Below are positions 36,298 to 46,218 of a stretch of 64,000 bases of DNA, piece after piece. How positions within the stretch are numbered: position 1 is the first letter of the stretch; each line of letters begins with the position of its first letter. The DNA comes from Virgibacillus sp. NKC19-16. GTDB lineage: Bacteria; Bacillota; Bacilli; Bacillales; Amphibacillaceae. The stretch lies in the NCBI RefSeq assembly GCF_021560035.1, contig NZ_CP074373.1, positions 2,104,001 to 2,168,000 of the forward strand. Direction: 5' to 3'. Made by a program: the position numbers and the translations under genes. The notes beneath the pieces were generated by a model. The model had not been told where the DNA came from. It saw only the letters and a list, made by a program, of their open reading frames with translations, and made no database searches.

Positions 36298-37166
36298 TAC
36301 TCATTCTCCTCTTCATTTTCACTATCTTCCAATACACGATCTACTACAATCACCTGATTAATATCATACATATCTGCAGCTGGTTCAATTAGTGCCGTTT
36401 GCGTTAATCCATATTGATCCGGAACAGTTTCTTTCACTGTACCGATTGGTAAACCTGCTGGAAAAACGCCTCCCATACCCGATGACACAACCAATTCATC
36501 TTCTTCCAATTCCTCATCAGATTCTTCTATAATTCGGAATAAAAGTGAATTACTTTCTTCATGAAAGCCCTCAATCATTCCAAATATATCCTGCTCCTCG
36601 TCACGAGAGATCGTAGCAGAAATTCGATTGAACTGATCAAAACCAGTAAGCAATTGAACGGTTGATGTCGACTGATGCGCCTGTTGAATTTTACCTACCA
36701 TACCTTCAGCAGTAATAACAGCCATGTTCTCAGTAACACCATCCTGCTCTCCTTTATCAATTGAAATCTGCTCAACCCAACGCTCCGGAGAACGGGAGAT
36801 GACAGTTGCTTGAATCGGGTTATAATCCCTGATGGAATCTGTAACTTCAAGTGTATCTCTTAGCGTTGTGTTTTCTTCTTCAAGTTCCTGTACATCATAA
36901 ATAAGCCCTTTATATTCCGATAACTTTTCTTTTAACACCTGGTTCTCCCCATACGTATTCCTAATATCCTCGATATTTGTAAATATATCTGTCACAAAAT
37001 TAACTGGGGCATGAATAACACTCTGTACCCATCCGACCGAATCATTGATAAATTCTTCTACTACCGTTAAATCCTCTCTGTCCCTTAATGAAAACCCAAT
37101 TAATGCAACAAGTATAATGAAACCTATTAAAAGTATAAATAATCGTCTCTTACGAAAAAATGACAT
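36297..37166 (-). CDS. mreC: Cell shape-determining protein MreC
   Basis: MreC links the cytoplasmic MreB filaments to the wall-synthesis enzymes. The 289-aa protein has one N-terminal membrane anchor (RRLFILLIGFIILVALIGFS), a coiled coil (about residues 65-110, ENQVLKEKLSEYKGLI), and an external beta-domain with VISRSPERWVEQISIDKGE and SSGMGGVFPAGLPIGTV. The tail is acidic. ATG 37166 has AGGTG upstream. It lies 12 bp after mreB. Confidence 0.96.
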   Translation of the reverse strand: MSFFRKRRLFILLIGFIILVALIGFSLRDREDLTVVEEFINDSVGWVQSVIHAPVNFVTDIFTNIEDIRNTYGENQVLKEKLSEYKGLIYDVQELEEENTTLRDTLEVTDSIRDYNPIQATVISRSPERWVEQISIDKGEQDGVTENMAVITAEGMVGKIQQAHQSTSTVQLLTGFDQFNRISATISRDEEQDIFGMIEGFHEESNSLLFRIIEESDEELEEDELVVSSGMGGVFPAGLPIGTVKETVPDQYGLTQTALIEPAADMYDINQVIVVDRVLEDSENEEENE

Positions 37167-37178
37167 CAAAACACCTAC

Positions 37179-38219
37179 TTAATCCACTGACGGACGAGAG
37201 GATACATTCGGATGGGAACGGAAATGTTGAATATATTCTAATGATTTACCTGTTCCAATTGCTACACCATCTAAAGGATCTTCTGTTACAAAAACAGGCA
37301 TCTTCGTCTCATCACTAATGACTTGGTCTATATTCCTTAAAAGAGATCCTCCCCCGGATAATACAATACCACGATCCATAATATCTGCAGCTAATTCGGG
37401 TGGAGTATGCTCTAATGTATTTTTAACTGCTTCCACTATTGACTCTACTGTATCTTTTAAAGAATTCGCTATTTCCTTAGCGGTTATCGTTATTGTTTTT
37501 GGTAATCCGGTTAACAAATCACGTCCACGAATGTCCAATGTCTCATCCTCTTTAACTTCTCCTGCAGTCCCCACATCCATTTTAATGGATTCTGCAGATC
37601 GCTCACCAATCATAAGGTTATACTGCTTGCGGATAAATTGAATAATAGCATCATCCATATTATCTCCAGCTGTGCGTATCGACTTGCTTGTCACAATGCC
37701 ACCCAGCGAAATAACAGCAACCTCTGTCGTTCCTCCACCAATATCAACGATCATACTGCCAGTAGGCTCCCATACAGGTAATCCTGCACCAATAGCGGCA
37801 GCAAATGGCTCAGCAATGGGAAATGCATCCTTTGCACCAGCCTGCTTCGTTGCATCGATAACCGCACGTTCTTCTACCATTGTAATCCCTGATGGTACAC
37901 AGATCATGACACTTGGCTTTTTGGCGAAAAAAGAACGATTTCGCATTGCCTTTTTAATATAATACTTCATCATTACAGCAGTTGTATCATAATCAGCAAT
38001 CACACCATCTTTCATCGGCCGAACAACAGAAATATTCCCCGGTGTTCGGCCTATCATATTACGTGCTGAACTGCCTACTGCTTCTATATCTCCAGTTTCA
38101 ATGTTTTTTGCTACTACGGTAGGCTCACGTACGACAACACCTTTTCCTTTCACAAATACCAACGTGTTGGCTGTACCTAAATCTATCCCTAAATCTTGTG
38201 AAAAACTGAATCTTCCCAA
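37179..38219 (-). CDS. mreB: Rod shape-determining protein MreB
   Basis: MreB is the actin-like filament that organises lateral wall growth. The 346-aa protein has phosphate-1 loop [19 protein letters not shown] near residue 8, the phosphate-2 stretch [18 protein letters not shown] near 160, and the adenosine loop [11 protein letters not shown] near 290. A TTG start at 38219 is chosen: GGAGAGGGAGA ends 5 bp upstream and the N-terminus then matches other MreB proteins. Upstream in-frame ATG codons have no good site. It heads mreBCD-minCD and has its own promoter. Confidence 0.96.
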   Translation of the reverse strand: MGRFSFSQDLGIDLGTANTLVFVKGKGVVVREPTVVAKNIETGDIEAVGSSARNMIGRTPGNISVVRPMKDGVIADYDTTAVMMKYYIKKAMRNRSFFAKKPSVMICVPSGITMVEERAVIDATKQAGAKDAFPIAEPFAAAIGAGLPVWEPTGSMIVDIGGGTTEVAVISLGGIVTSKSIRTAGDNMDDAIIQFIRKQYNLMIGERSAESIKMDVGTAGEVKEDETLDIRGRDLLTGLPKTITITAKEIANSLKDTVESIVEAVKNTLEHTPPELAADIMDRGIVLSGGGSLLRNIDQVISDETKMPVFVTEDPLDGVAIGTGKSLEYIQHFRSHPNVSSRPSVD

Positions 38220-38267
38220 AAAAATCTCCCTCTCCAAATCACAATTCATTTGTATATATGTAGTTTT

Positions 38268-38296
38268 ACTATATCGGTAAATTTTATGTGATGCAA
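38268..38296 (-). promoter_or_regulatory. Promoter of mreBCD-minCD
   Basis: TTGCAT (38291-38296) and TATAGT (38268-38273) are 17 bp apart on the minus strand, with a start near 38261. This placement supports the downstream TTG start of mreB. Confidence 0.65.
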
Positions 38297-38356
38297 TAAA
38301 CACCATCACTCATACGTAAAATTCTACAGACAGGTATCCTTGCAGGTCAATCTTAA

Positions 38357-38394
38357 TAAGCGCCACTTTCAATAAAAAATAGAAATTGGCGCTT
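38357..38394 (-). terminator. Hairpin between radC and mreB
   Basis: TAAGCGCCA and TGGCGCTTA pair perfectly, and the stem continues inward through CTTTC/GAAAT with a mismatch, around a 10-nt A-rich loop. It lies about 55 bp after the radC stop codon. The tail is only moderately T-rich. Confidence 0.65.
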
Positions 38395-38449
38395 AATCTT
38401 TATAGCTCGTCTATATAATTATACGAAAAAAATAGTAAAATAGATAGTG

Positions 38450-39139
38450 TTATAGATATCCTTTTTCTTTTAAAGATATAAATTTTCTATCGCCGATAAT
38501 TAAATGATCCAACACTTCAATACCGATCATTTTTCCTGATTCAACTAAACGTCTTGTAACATGAATATCTTCCTGAGAGGGCGATGGGTCGCCGGAAGGA
38601 TGATTATGAGCGACAATGATGGAAGCTGCAGAACGTTTGACAGCCTCGCGGTACACCTCCCTTGGATGTACGATAGAGGCATTCAGACTGCCAATAAAAA
38701 TAGTTTGCCTGTGGATAATCTGATTCTTTGTATTTAAAAATAAAACAACGAAATGCTCCTGATTCAAGCTGCGCATTTCCTCCATGACATAATCAGCCCC
38801 GTCTTCCGGCGAACGCACGATATAGCGATCATTTGACTTGTACTGGTTCATTCTTTTACCAAGCTCAATAGCAGAAAGCATTAAAACCCCTTTTGCTTCA
38901 CCGATTCCCTTTATTGCCATTAACTCTTCAATTGTAGCATCATTAAGTAGTTTTAACCCTTCAAAATGCATTAAAACCCTGTTAGATAAGACCATTACTG
39001 ACTCTTCCTTTGTTCCGCTTCCAAGCAGAATTGCCAGCAATTCCTGATTTGATAAATGAGCAGATCCAAGCTGCAATAGACGTTCTCTGGGCCGGTCTTC
39101 CTTAGGAACATCCTTAATCATAATTGATGAAACGGCCAT
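38450..39139 (-). CDS. radC: RadC/YsxA JAB-domain protein
   Basis: The 229-aa protein has an N-terminal helix-hairpin-helix (LMAIKGIGEAKGVLMLSAI, near residue 65) and a C-terminal JAB/MPN zinc-binding domain with VAHNHPSGDPSPSQEDI near 175. RadC was once thought to act in DNA repair; its real role is unresolved, and the fold suggests a metalloenzyme. AAGGAGG lies upstream of ATG 39139. In B. subtilis maf precedes it; here a repeat element and non-coding DNA take that place. Confidence 0.94.
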   Translation of the reverse strand: MAVSSIMIKDVPKEDRPRERLLQLGSAHLSNQELLAILLGSGTKEESVMVLSNRVLMHFEGLKLLNDATIEELMAIKGIGEAKGVLMLSAIELGKRMNQYKSNDRYIVRSPEDGADYVMEEMRSLNQEHFVVLFLNTKNQIIHRQTIFIGSLNASIVHPREVYREAVKRSAASIIVAHNHPSGDPSPSQEDIHVTRRLVESGKMIGIEVLDHLIIGDRKFISLKEKGYL

Positions 39140-39244
39140 TGTTTTCTCCTCCTTAACTAAGATATCTTTATCTTATAGCCTTAAGCCAAAGGAGACAAAT
39201 CCGTAAAATACTTTTTTCATGGGGTAATCATCCTGCAAATCATA

Positions 39245-39263
39245 ATTTTCCCTAGAGGAAAAT
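39245..39263. repeat. Short inverted repeat upstream of radC
   Basis: ATTTTCC-CTAGA-GGAAAAT is a perfect 7-bp palindrome with a 5-bp centre, about 105 bp upstream of radC. It could be a protein-binding site; nothing links it to a known regulator. Apart from it, the non-repeat part of the 39140-39325 gap shows nothing recognisable. Confidence 0.35.
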
Positions 39264-39325
39264 GACGTTTTAACAACATACATACAGCTCAAAACAGAAA
39301 AGTAGTAGTTGCTTTATTTAATTTA

Positions 39326-39459
39326 GGCTGTTTTCTAAAAGATTGCTGCTTTTGACATCAAAGATATAAAAGACGACGTAATTACTGCTACGTTGATTTT
39401 ACGTCGTCTTTTATATCAAATGTGAAGATCTATAAGCAACAATGCTGACGAAAGGAGTC
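39326..39459 (-). mobile_element. MITE-like repeat, copy C (minimal form)
   Basis: This is the shortest copy, in reverse orientation: GGCTGTTTTCTAAAAGATTG at the left and CAATGCTGACGAAAGGAGTC at the right. The flanks are TTAATTTA (39318-39325) and TTAATTTG (39460-39467). The interior is a perfect 19-bp inverted repeat (39363-39381 with 39399-39417) around a 17-nt loop. The right flank is the spoIIB stop codon itself, so the target duplication copied the stop region. Confidence 0.87.
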
Positions 39460-40308
39460 TTAATTTGTTACGTTGCTGTATTGCTGCCATAAATGCAGCA
39501 GAATTTGTTGTGCTTCAAAGCCTTCAGCCTGGGCCTGTATCGATTCCTGATAGTTTAACAGCGATTCTATTAAACCAGCCAAATTTTCCGAGTCTTCCGG
39601 ATGATTTTCAATTAAAGCCTCCCAGTTATCAGCTGTAAACCCTTCATCATTCTCCAATGCATTTAGAGTATCCTGCCAATTTTTGTGGAAAGATTGAAGC
39701 CAATCATGTTCATTGTCTGTGAATTCAGCTCCTCCCCTCTCTGTGTTCCATTCTTTTACATAAATGTCAAATTGATATTCTTTTAACTGATTAGCAAGTT
39801 GCTCTGCCAGCCCCTCGGTCTTCGCTAGACCTACCAGAAGAAAATATTGCTCCTCTCTTTCCCAAATGAAGCTCGAAAGTCCAGCTTGTTCATATCTGCT
39901 TACCCACTCCTCGGCGTTCGCCTGATCCGAAAATACGCCACCTTGTAAAACATAAGCATTCATTTGTTCAATTGCAGGTGCAGTATTTTCAGCATTATTA
40001 TTTTCCTCTTCGGAGTTATCGATAGTTGCCGCCGGAAGGTTATTATTTTCTGCCAAATCACTATCAATACCAACAAACATTCGCAACATAATAACTCCTA
40101 AAATAGAACCAATAGCTATCGCAGAGATAGTTGTTAGTATAATTGGTTTAAAAGGCTTCCATTTGTTTTGCTTTTTGGATGGTTTATGATCAGTTCCTCT
40201 AGCAAATGTAGGAAGATCATCCTCGGAGTCCTGAAGCGTCGCTGCTTGCTCTCTATTATGTTTTTTTGATTTTCCAACTTTCCATAAAACTATTTTCTTC
40301 TTGTCCAC
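39460..40308 (-). CDS. spoIIB: Stage II sporulation protein B (SPOR-domain protein)
   Basis: The 282-aa protein has a basic cytoplasmic N-terminus, one membrane segment (PIILTTISAIAIGSILGVIM, about residues 54-75), an Asn/Glu-rich linker, and a SPOR domain. The SPOR domain lies about residues 115-190 (YVLQGGVFSDQANAEEW and EQYFLLVGLAKTEGLAEQL) and binds denuded peptidoglycan at septa. SpoIIB helps septal thinning and engulfment. Order folC-spoIIB-radC-mreB supports the name, as SPOR proteins are otherwise divergent. Its stop codon borders repeat copy C. AGGGAGG-type sequence precedes the start. Confidence 0.85.
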   Translation of the reverse strand: MDKKKIVLWKVGKSKKHNREQAATLQDSEDDLPTFARGTDHKPSKKQNKWKPFKPIILTTISAIAIGSILGVIMLRMFVGIDSDLAENNNLPAATIDNSEEENNNAENTAPAIEQMNAYVLQGGVFSDQANAEEWVSRYEQAGLSSFIWEREEQYFLLVGLAKTEGLAEQLANQLKEYQFDIYVKEWNTERGGAEFTDNEHDWLQSFHKNWQDTLNALENDEGFTADNWEALIENHPEDSENLAGLIESLLNYQESIQAQAEGFEAQQILLHLWQQYSNVTN

Positions 40309-40423
40309 TTTTTTCCCTCCATTGCTAGATTGATTTGTTTCACTCTAGCACAGCTAAGAGAAAAAGTAAGACGAATATTGTCACCCTACTTTAAAAATCG
40401 TTCTACATAATATACGTTTCTTT

Positions 40424-41701
40424 TTACTGCTTAACGTATTTTCTTACACTTGCAATAAAATTTAGCGAGCCTGTTATAAAATAATAGTGATTCTTATGTT
40501 CAAGCATTTTTTTTATCGCCTCTTCCCAATCATTGCAGATTTTTTTTTCAACTGCTTTTGTTGCTTGATACAACGCGTCAGCTTGTGCTGCGCGTGGATG
40601 ATCAAATGAAGTTAGCGTTATAGAAGAAAAATGAGTACTAAGCTGGTTTAGCATTGTTTCAAGTTCTTTGTCTTTAAAAGCAGCAAATAAAAGATGTCGC
40701 TCTTTAGCCTGATAATTTTCCTCCACCGTTTCGATAAAGCCCTGTATTCCTGCTGGATTATGTGCACCATCAATTATAATTACAGGATCACGCTGAATTA
40801 CCTCAAACCTTCCGGGAACCTGTGTATTCTCTATTGCTATTGTCGCACGTTTCAAGTCCAATACGTACCCGAGATCATTTAATTGTATCAACGCCATATA
40901 TGCAATTGACGCGTTTTTAATTTGATGTTCTCCTTGCATTCGAATGGCAATACTAGCGCTATAATCATTGTCTCTATGCCATGAAAATTTCTGTATAGCC
41001 TGATTTTTTTCCGGATCTGTATAGCTGAAATCCCTTCCCAACTGATAAAATTGTGACTCGTGCAATCGTGCTTCTTTTTCAATGACATGCAATGCTTCCT
41101 TATCCATATGACCACTAATAACTGGGGCGTGTTTTTTTATAATTCCAGCTTTTTGATATGCAATTTCTGCTGTTGTATCGCCTAAAAAAGCAGTATGATC
41201 TCTTGCAACATTTGTTATAATGGAGAGAATGGGAGAGAATACATTGGTTGTGTCCCCGCGTCCGCCCATCCCTGCTTCGATAAGAGCAATATCCGTGTTG
41301 TTTGAAAAATACATGAATGCAAGTACTGTAATAATTTCAAATTCTGTTGGAGCTTGAGATTGGCGATCTAACTGCATAATGGCAGGATGTATAGCGTTCA
41401 ATAATTCTAGAAAAGTTTTTTCAGGTATATTACTGTCATTCAAAACGATATGACCGGTCACTCCTGTCATGCTAGGTGAAGTGAATACACCAACTTGATA
41501 GCCCTCTGCTTTTAGGGCATCTTTTAGAAATTGGATGGTCGAACCTTTACCATTGGTTCCGGCAACATGAATGGCCCGCATACGCTTCTCAGGGTTATTT
41601 ACTAACGAAAGTAATGCTTTAACTCGATCTAACCCTGGTTTCATACCTAGTGATTTCCTACTTGCAATAAAAGCTTCAACCTGCTCAAAGTTTTCAAACA
41701 T
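40424..41701 (-). CDS. folC: Folylpolyglutamate/dihydrofolate synthase
   Basis: This enzyme adds glutamates to folates, and probably also makes dihydrofolate from dihydropteroate. The 425-aa Mur-ligase-family protein has the P-loop AIHVAGTNGKGSTIQFLKDA near residue 45, EAGMGGRGDTTNVFSP near 137, the omega-type region TNVARDHTAFLGD, and IIDGAHNPAGIQGF near 310. ATG 41701 has GTGGGTG 5 bp upstream. In B. subtilis folC follows valS directly; here two plus-strand ATP-grasp genes separate them. Confidence 0.95.
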   Translation of the reverse strand: MFENFEQVEAFIASRKSLGMKPGLDRVKALLSLVNNPEKRMRAIHVAGTNGKGSTIQFLKDALKAEGYQVGVFTSPSMTGVTGHIVLNDSNIPEKTFLELLNAIHPAIMQLDRQSQAPTEFEIITVLAFMYFSNNTDIALIEAGMGGRGDTTNVFSPILSIITNVARDHTAFLGDTTAEIAYQKAGIIKKHAPVISGHMDKEALHVIEKEARLHESQFYQLGRDFSYTDPEKNQAIQKFSWHRDNDYSASIAIRMQGEHQIKNASIAYMALIQLNDLGYVLDLKRATIAIENTQVPGRFEVIQRDPVIIIDGAHNPAGIQGFIETVEENYQAKERHLLFAAFKDKELETMLNQLSTHFSSITLTSFDHPRAAQADALYQATKAVEKKICNDWEEAIKKMLEHKNHYYFITGSLNFIASVRKYVKQ

Positions 41702-41758
41702 ATGTACACCCACTTTTACATCAATTACTAAATAGTATAGCAGAAAGGACGTTCTCAG

Positions 41759-42646
41759 GTGAATTTACAAGGATGGATTATATATAACGGGAATTTACCC
41801 GGTAATAAATTTTTAGATTTTGCTAAATGTATACAAGGTGCTGCAGCAAGGAAGGGCAGCCAAGCAACGATTTATAAAAACAATGAACTGCTTTCTTATC
41901 TAGGCACCGGTGAAACCAGTCTGCTACACCAACAAGGACAGACATTGCCTGATTATGTTGTTTTTGCTGATAAGGATATCTATTTGGCAAAACAACTGGA
42001 ATCTCTGGGAGTTCGTGTATTTAACAGTGCAGTGGCAATTCAGCGCAGTGATGATAAGATTGATTCCTATCAGCATTTAGCCAGTAAAAAATTGCCAATT
42101 CCCAAAACGATTATTGCACCAAAGATTTTCTCTAACGCAACATTAGATACAAGCAGTATAAAACCTGCAATTAATACGCTGGGATTTCCAATGATTGTAA
42201 AAGAAGCTTTCGGTTCTTTTGGCCAGCAGGTTTATTTAGTACATACCAAAGAAGAATTACAAACAAAAGTTCAGGTCTTACAGGGCAAAGCCTTTCTATT
42301 TCAAGAATTTATTGCCTCAAGCTATGGAAAAGATATGCGCCTGCATGTTGTCGGAGATAAAGTTGTAGCTGCGATGAAGCGACATGCAGCTGATGATTTC
42401 CGTTCAAACGTTTCCGCTGGTGGAACGATGGAAGCATACCACCCAACTGATCAGGAAAAGAAACTAGCCATTGCAGCCACGAAAGCAATAGGAGCTGATT
42501 TTGCTGGAGTGGATCTGTTATACGGACCTGATCAATCCGCCTTAATCTGTGAGATAAACTCCAATGCGCATATTCGAAATATGTATGACTGTACCGGGAT
42601 AAATGTGGCTGATTATATTATGAACTATATTCTAAAGAAGAATTGA
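41759..42646 (+). CDS. ATP-grasp ligase, RimK-like (first of a tandem pair)
   Basis: The 295-aa protein has the RimK-type ATP-grasp layout. An N-terminal pre-ATP-grasp domain (about 1-95) is followed by IVKEAFGSFGQQVYLV near residue 145 and FLFQEFIASSYGKDMRLHVV near 180. DFAGVDLLYGPDQ follows, and the metal-binding ICEINSN is near 270. RimK enzymes join an amino acid, often glutamate, to a carboxylate in an ATP-dependent way; the substrate here is unknown. The start is GTG with AAAGGA 9 bp upstream. It is divergent from folC and 9 bp before a second, related gene. Confidence 0.82.
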   Translation: MNLQGWIIYNGNLPGNKFLDFAKCIQGAAARKGSQATIYKNNELLSYLGTGETSLLHQQGQTLPDYVVFADKDIYLAKQLESLGVRVFNSAVAIQRSDDKIDSYQHLASKKLPIPKTIIAPKIFSNATLDTSSIKPAINTLGFPMIVKEAFGSFGQQVYLVHTKEELQTKVQVLQGKAFLFQEFIASSYGKDMRLHVVGDKVVAAMKRHAADDFRSNVSAGGTMEAYHPTDQEKKLAIAATKAIGADFAGVDLLYGPDQSALICEINSNAHIRNMYDCTGINVADYIMNYILKKN

Positions 42647-42655
42647 GGTGCTTAC

Positions 42656-43528
42656 ATGCATGCATGGTTAATTTACAGCAGGAAAGACGTTGATCAAAAC
42701 AGCGCTTATATTGATTGGTTTATCAAAGAAGCTGCGTATCAGCATATATCACTTGAATTAGTCCTCCGGGAAGAAATAACGATTGGTGTACAGGATCATC
42801 AACGAATCATTAAACGAAATGGAAAAACCGTCTCTAAACCAGCCTTTGCCATTGTACGCACCATTGAACCGTTATTAAATTTACACCTGGAAACTTGTGG
42901 TCTCACCGTTTTTAATTCAGCTGATGTATCTCGCGTCAGTAACGATAAAGCATTAACCCACCATCATATGATAGATCTTGATGTTCCGATGGTTGATACG
43001 TTTTTTTTCAAAAAAGATGTAATACCGAATTCACCGCCTATTCCCTATCCGTTAGTCATAAAAGAAGCAGCTGGCAGGGGTGGAAATCAGGTTTATTATA
43101 TAGAAAGTGAACAAGTGTGGCTCGATTGTATGTCAACCATACGTGGTGATTACGTTATCCAGTCATCTCACGTACAGCTGGGGAAGGATCTACGCGTGTT
43201 TGTGGTGGGAAAAGAAATTATTGGTGCGATCTTGCGGGAAAATAGCCAGGATTTCCGGGCCAATTTTAAACTTGGTGGCTCCGCCCGGTTGTATGAACTT
43301 CAAGAGGAGGAACTGGCTATAATAAACAAAATTATAAGTCAATTTAATTTTGATATGGTAGGTATAGACTTTTTAATCGGCTTAAATGGAGAATTACTCT
43401 TTAATGAAATAGAAGATGTGGTAGGATCAAGAACATTGAGTGCAGTTAGTAATGCAAATATTTTAGAAAAATATGTAGCCCATATAAAATCAGAAATGAA
43501 TAAGCGGAATTCCAGGAAGCTAACCTGA
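42656..43528 (+). CDS. ATP-grasp ligase, RimK-like (second of a tandem pair)
   Basis: The 290-aa protein shows the same domain order as its neighbour: LVIKEAAGRGGNQVYYIE near residue 125, VIQSSHVQLGKDLRVFVV near 165, DFRANFKLGGSARLYEL and FDMVGIDFLIGLNGELLFNE. The usual ExN metal motif reads EIEDVVGSR near 262, so the conserved Asn is replaced by Glu. It may be a distinct subgroup or altered in activity. GAGGTG lies 5 bp before ATG 42656. The pair probably arose by duplication and is co-transcribed, ending at a strong terminator shared with valS. Confidence 0.8.
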   Translation: MHAWLIYSRKDVDQNSAYIDWFIKEAAYQHISLELVLREEITIGVQDHQRIIKRNGKTVSKPAFAIVRTIEPLLNLHLETCGLTVFNSADVSRVSNDKALTHHHMIDLDVPMVDTFFFKKDVIPNSPPIPYPLVIKEAAGRGGNQVYYIESEQVWLDCMSTIRGDYVIQSSHVQLGKDLRVFVVGKEIIGAILRENSQDFRANFKLGGSARLYELQEEELAIINKIISQFNFDMVGIDFLIGLNGELLFNEIEDVVGSRTLSAVSNANILEKYVAHIKSEMNKRNSRKLT

Positions 43529-43545
43529 AGTTCCGCTTATTTTCT
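43499..43545. terminator. Terminator between the ligase pair and valS
   Basis: AATAAGCGGAA and TTCCGCTTATT form a perfect 11-bp outer stem with further inner pairing and a T run. The left arm lies inside the 3' end of the second ligase gene, and the right arm reaches the valS stop codon. Confidence 0.88.
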
Positions 43546-46189
43546 AACCTTTTAACTCTTCCAATCGAGTTTTCACTTTTGCTTGCTTTTCCAAATAATC
43601 CTGTTCTTTTTGTTTTTCTTCATCGACAACTGCTTGTGGCGCTTTTTTCACAAAGCCTTCGTTTGCTAACTTTTTCTGAACACGCTCAACCTCTTTATTC
43701 CATTTATCCAATTCCTTTTCCAGCCGCTTTATTTCTTTGTCAAAATCAATTAATCCTTCAAGTGGGAGGTAAATTTCAGCCCCTGTTACGACAGCTGACA
43801 TCGCTTGCTCCGGTACATCCAATTGACTTGAAATAATCAATTCACTTGGATTACAAAATCGCTCCAAGTATTCCCGGTTACTCTCCAGTTCCGTAACAAT
43901 GGTGTTATCCTCTGCTTGTATGAGCAGCTTCACTTGTTTGGACATCGGTGTATCTACTTCTGCTCGGATATTACGTACAGATTTAATAATTGATACCAGT
44001 CGTTTCATTTCTTGGGACGACACCTCATCATGGAATTCGCTTCGTACTTCAGGCCACGGAGCAATAGCAATTGATTCTCCAAAACGCGGCAGCTGCTGCC
44101 AGATTTCTTCTGTAATGAATGGCATAAATGGATGCAGCATGCGCATAGTGTGATCCAGTACATAGGCCAAGACGGATCGAGTTGTATTTTTCTTCTCTTC
44201 GTCTTCTCCGTACAATGGCAATTTTGCCATTTCAATATACCAGTCACATAACTCATCCCAGATGAAATTGTATAGATGACGGCCTGCTTCACCAAATTCG
44301 TATTTGTTCGTGTTTTTTGTAACATGATCAATCGTCTCATTCAACCTAGTTAGGATCCATTTATCAGCCAAGGATTTTTCCCCGGATAAATCGATATCTT
44401 CATAAGTGAATTCTTCCATATTCATCAATGAAAAACGGGAAGCATTCCATACTTTATTGGCAAAATTCCATGTGGATTCTACTTTTTCCCAATGAAAACG
44501 TAGATCCTGTCCGGGTGTAGATCCAGTTAATAAGAAGTAACGAAGCGAATCTGCACCATACTTCTCAACAACATCCATTGGATCAACACCATTGCCCAGT
44601 GATTTACTCATTTTTCGTCCTTCAGAATCACGAATTAATCCATGGATGAGCACATCTTTAAACGGTCTCTGGTCCGTAAATTCCTTCGATTGAAAAATCA
44701 TCCGAGCTACCCAGAAGAAAATAATATCATATCCGGTTACCAGTACATCTGTTGGAAAATAGCGTTTGAAATCTGCTGCATTTTCGTCTGGCCAACCCAT
44801 CGTTGAAAAAGGCCATAGCGCTGAAGAGAACCACGTATCTAGAACATCTTCATCCTGCTCCCAGTTTTCAATATCTGCCGGCGCTTCTTTCCCAACATAT
44901 ATTTCTTTCGTTTCTTTATGATACCATGCAGGGATACGATGCCCCCACCAAAGCTGACGGGAGATTACCCAGTCGCGAATATTCTCCATCCAATGTAAAT
45001 ACGTTCCCTCAAAACGCTCCGGTACGAAATTTACTTTTTCTTCCTTTGATTGCAGTGCCATTGCTGCATCAGCCAGTGGCTGCATATCTACAAACCATTG
45101 TGTTGAAAGGTAAGGTTCAACAACGGCACCGCTTCGCTCGGAATGCCCAACCTGATGCGTGCGATCTTCTATATTAAACAGTACACCCTGGTCTTGAAGA
45201 TCTTTGACAATCTGTTTACGGCAATCAAAGCGATCAAGATTTTCGTATTTGCCAGTATTTTCATTCATCGAACCATCCTCATGCATAACAAGTACGCGTT
45301 CCAAGTCATGGCGATTACCAACTTCAAAGTCATTTGGATCATGTGCTGGGGTTATTTTAACCGCACCGGAGCCTAATTCCATATCAACATATTCATCCGC
45401 TACAATTTCTATTTCACGCCCTACAATCGGTAAAATAACCGTTTTGCCGATTAAATGTGTGTAGCGCTCGTCCTTAGGGTGAACGGCCACTGCTGTATCA
45501 CCAAGCATGGTTTCCGGTCTTGTTGTCGCAATTTCAATCGTTTCATCACTATCTTTTATCGGATAGCGCATATGATAAAATTTACCCTCAACCTCTTCGT
45601 AAATGACTTCAATATCCGAAAGGGCAGTTCGCGTCTTGGGATCCCAGTTAATAATATATTCCCCTCGATAGATAAGCCCCTTTTCGTATAATGTTACAAA
45701 AACCTCTTTTACCGCATTCGACAAGCCATCATCAAGTGTAAATCTTTCCCGTGAATAATCCAGTCCAAGTCCAAGACTCTCCCACTGTGAACGGATGAAG
45801 TCAGCATATTCCTCTTTCCATTCCCAGGCTGTCTCCATAAACTTTTCCCGTCCTAATTCATAGCGGTTTTTTCCTTGCTCTTTTAGCTTTGCTTCTACTT
45901 TGGCTTGTGTAGCAATTCCGGCATGATCCATCCCTGGCAGCCATAATACATCATATCCCTGCATCCGTTTCATTCGGGAAATGGTATCCTGCATTGTCAT
46001 ATCCCATGCATGCCCCAAATGCAATCTTCCAGTTACATTGGGTGGTGGTATAACAATTGTAAATGGTTCCTTTTCCGGGTCGCCAGTTGCTTCAAAATAT
46101 TTTCCTTTCAACCAAAATTGATACCGATCTTTTTCAACTGCCTTTGGATAATACTTGGAAGGCAGTGAATTTTTTTGCTCTTCATCCAT
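43544..46189 (-). CDS. valS: Valyl-tRNA synthetase
   Basis: This class I synthetase charges tRNA-Val and edits mischarged Thr. The 881-aa protein has the HIGH-type motif [20 protein letters not shown] near residue 45, the CP1 editing domain (about 190-335, with [14 protein letters not shown]), KMSKS in [14 protein letters not shown] near 525, and an anticodon-binding domain. A C-terminal coiled coil ([19 protein letters not shown]) ends the protein. The length is normal. A T-box leader controls it. Confidence 0.98.
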   Translation of the reverse strand: MDEEQKNSLPSKYYPKAVEKDRYQFWLKGKYFEATGDPEKEPFTIVIPPPNVTGRLHLGHAWDMTMQDTISRMKRMQGYDVLWLPGMDHAGIATQAKVEAKLKEQGKNRYELGREKFMETAWEWKEEYADFIRSQWESLGLGLDYSRERFTLDDGLSNAVKEVFVTLYEKGLIYRGEYIINWDPKTRTALSDIEVIYEEVEGKFYHMRYPIKDSDETIEIATTRPETMLGDTAVAVHPKDERYTHLIGKTVILPIVGREIEIVADEYVDMELGSGAVKITPAHDPNDFEVGNRHDLERVLVMHEDGSMNENTGKYENLDRFDCRKQIVKDLQDQGVLFNIEDRTHQVGHSERSGAVVEPYLSTQWFVDMQPLADAAMALQSKEEKVNFVPERFEGTYLHWMENIRDWVISRQLWWGHRIPAWYHKETKEIYVGKEAPADIENWEQDEDVLDTWFSSALWPFSTMGWPDENAADFKRYFPTDVLVTGYDIIFFWVARMIFQSKEFTDQRPFKDVLIHGLIRDSEGRKMSKSLGNGVDPMDVVEKYGADSLRYFLLTGSTPGQDLRFHWEKVESTWNFANKVWNASRFSLMNMEEFTYEDIDLSGEKSLADKWILTRLNETIDHVTKNTNKYEFGEAGRHLYNFIWDELCDWYIEMAKLPLYGEDEEKKNTTRSVLAYVLDHTMRMLHPFMPFITEEIWQQLPRFGESIAIAPWPEVRSEFHDEVSSQEMKRLVSIIKSVRNIRAEVDTPMSKQVKLLIQAEDNTIVTELESNREYLERFCNPSELIISSQLDVPEQAMSAVVTGAEIYLPLEGLIDFDKEIKRLEKELDKWNKEVERVQKKLANEGFVKKAPQAVVDEEKQKEQDYLEKQAKVKTRLEELKG

Positions 46190-46218
46190 AAAAAACGCCT
46201 CCTACTTTTCCTATAAAT

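Noticed and set aside
38220-38309. 30 extra N-terminal codons on mreB
   Set aside because: They overlap the promoter and ribosome-binding site and do not resemble MreB N-termini.
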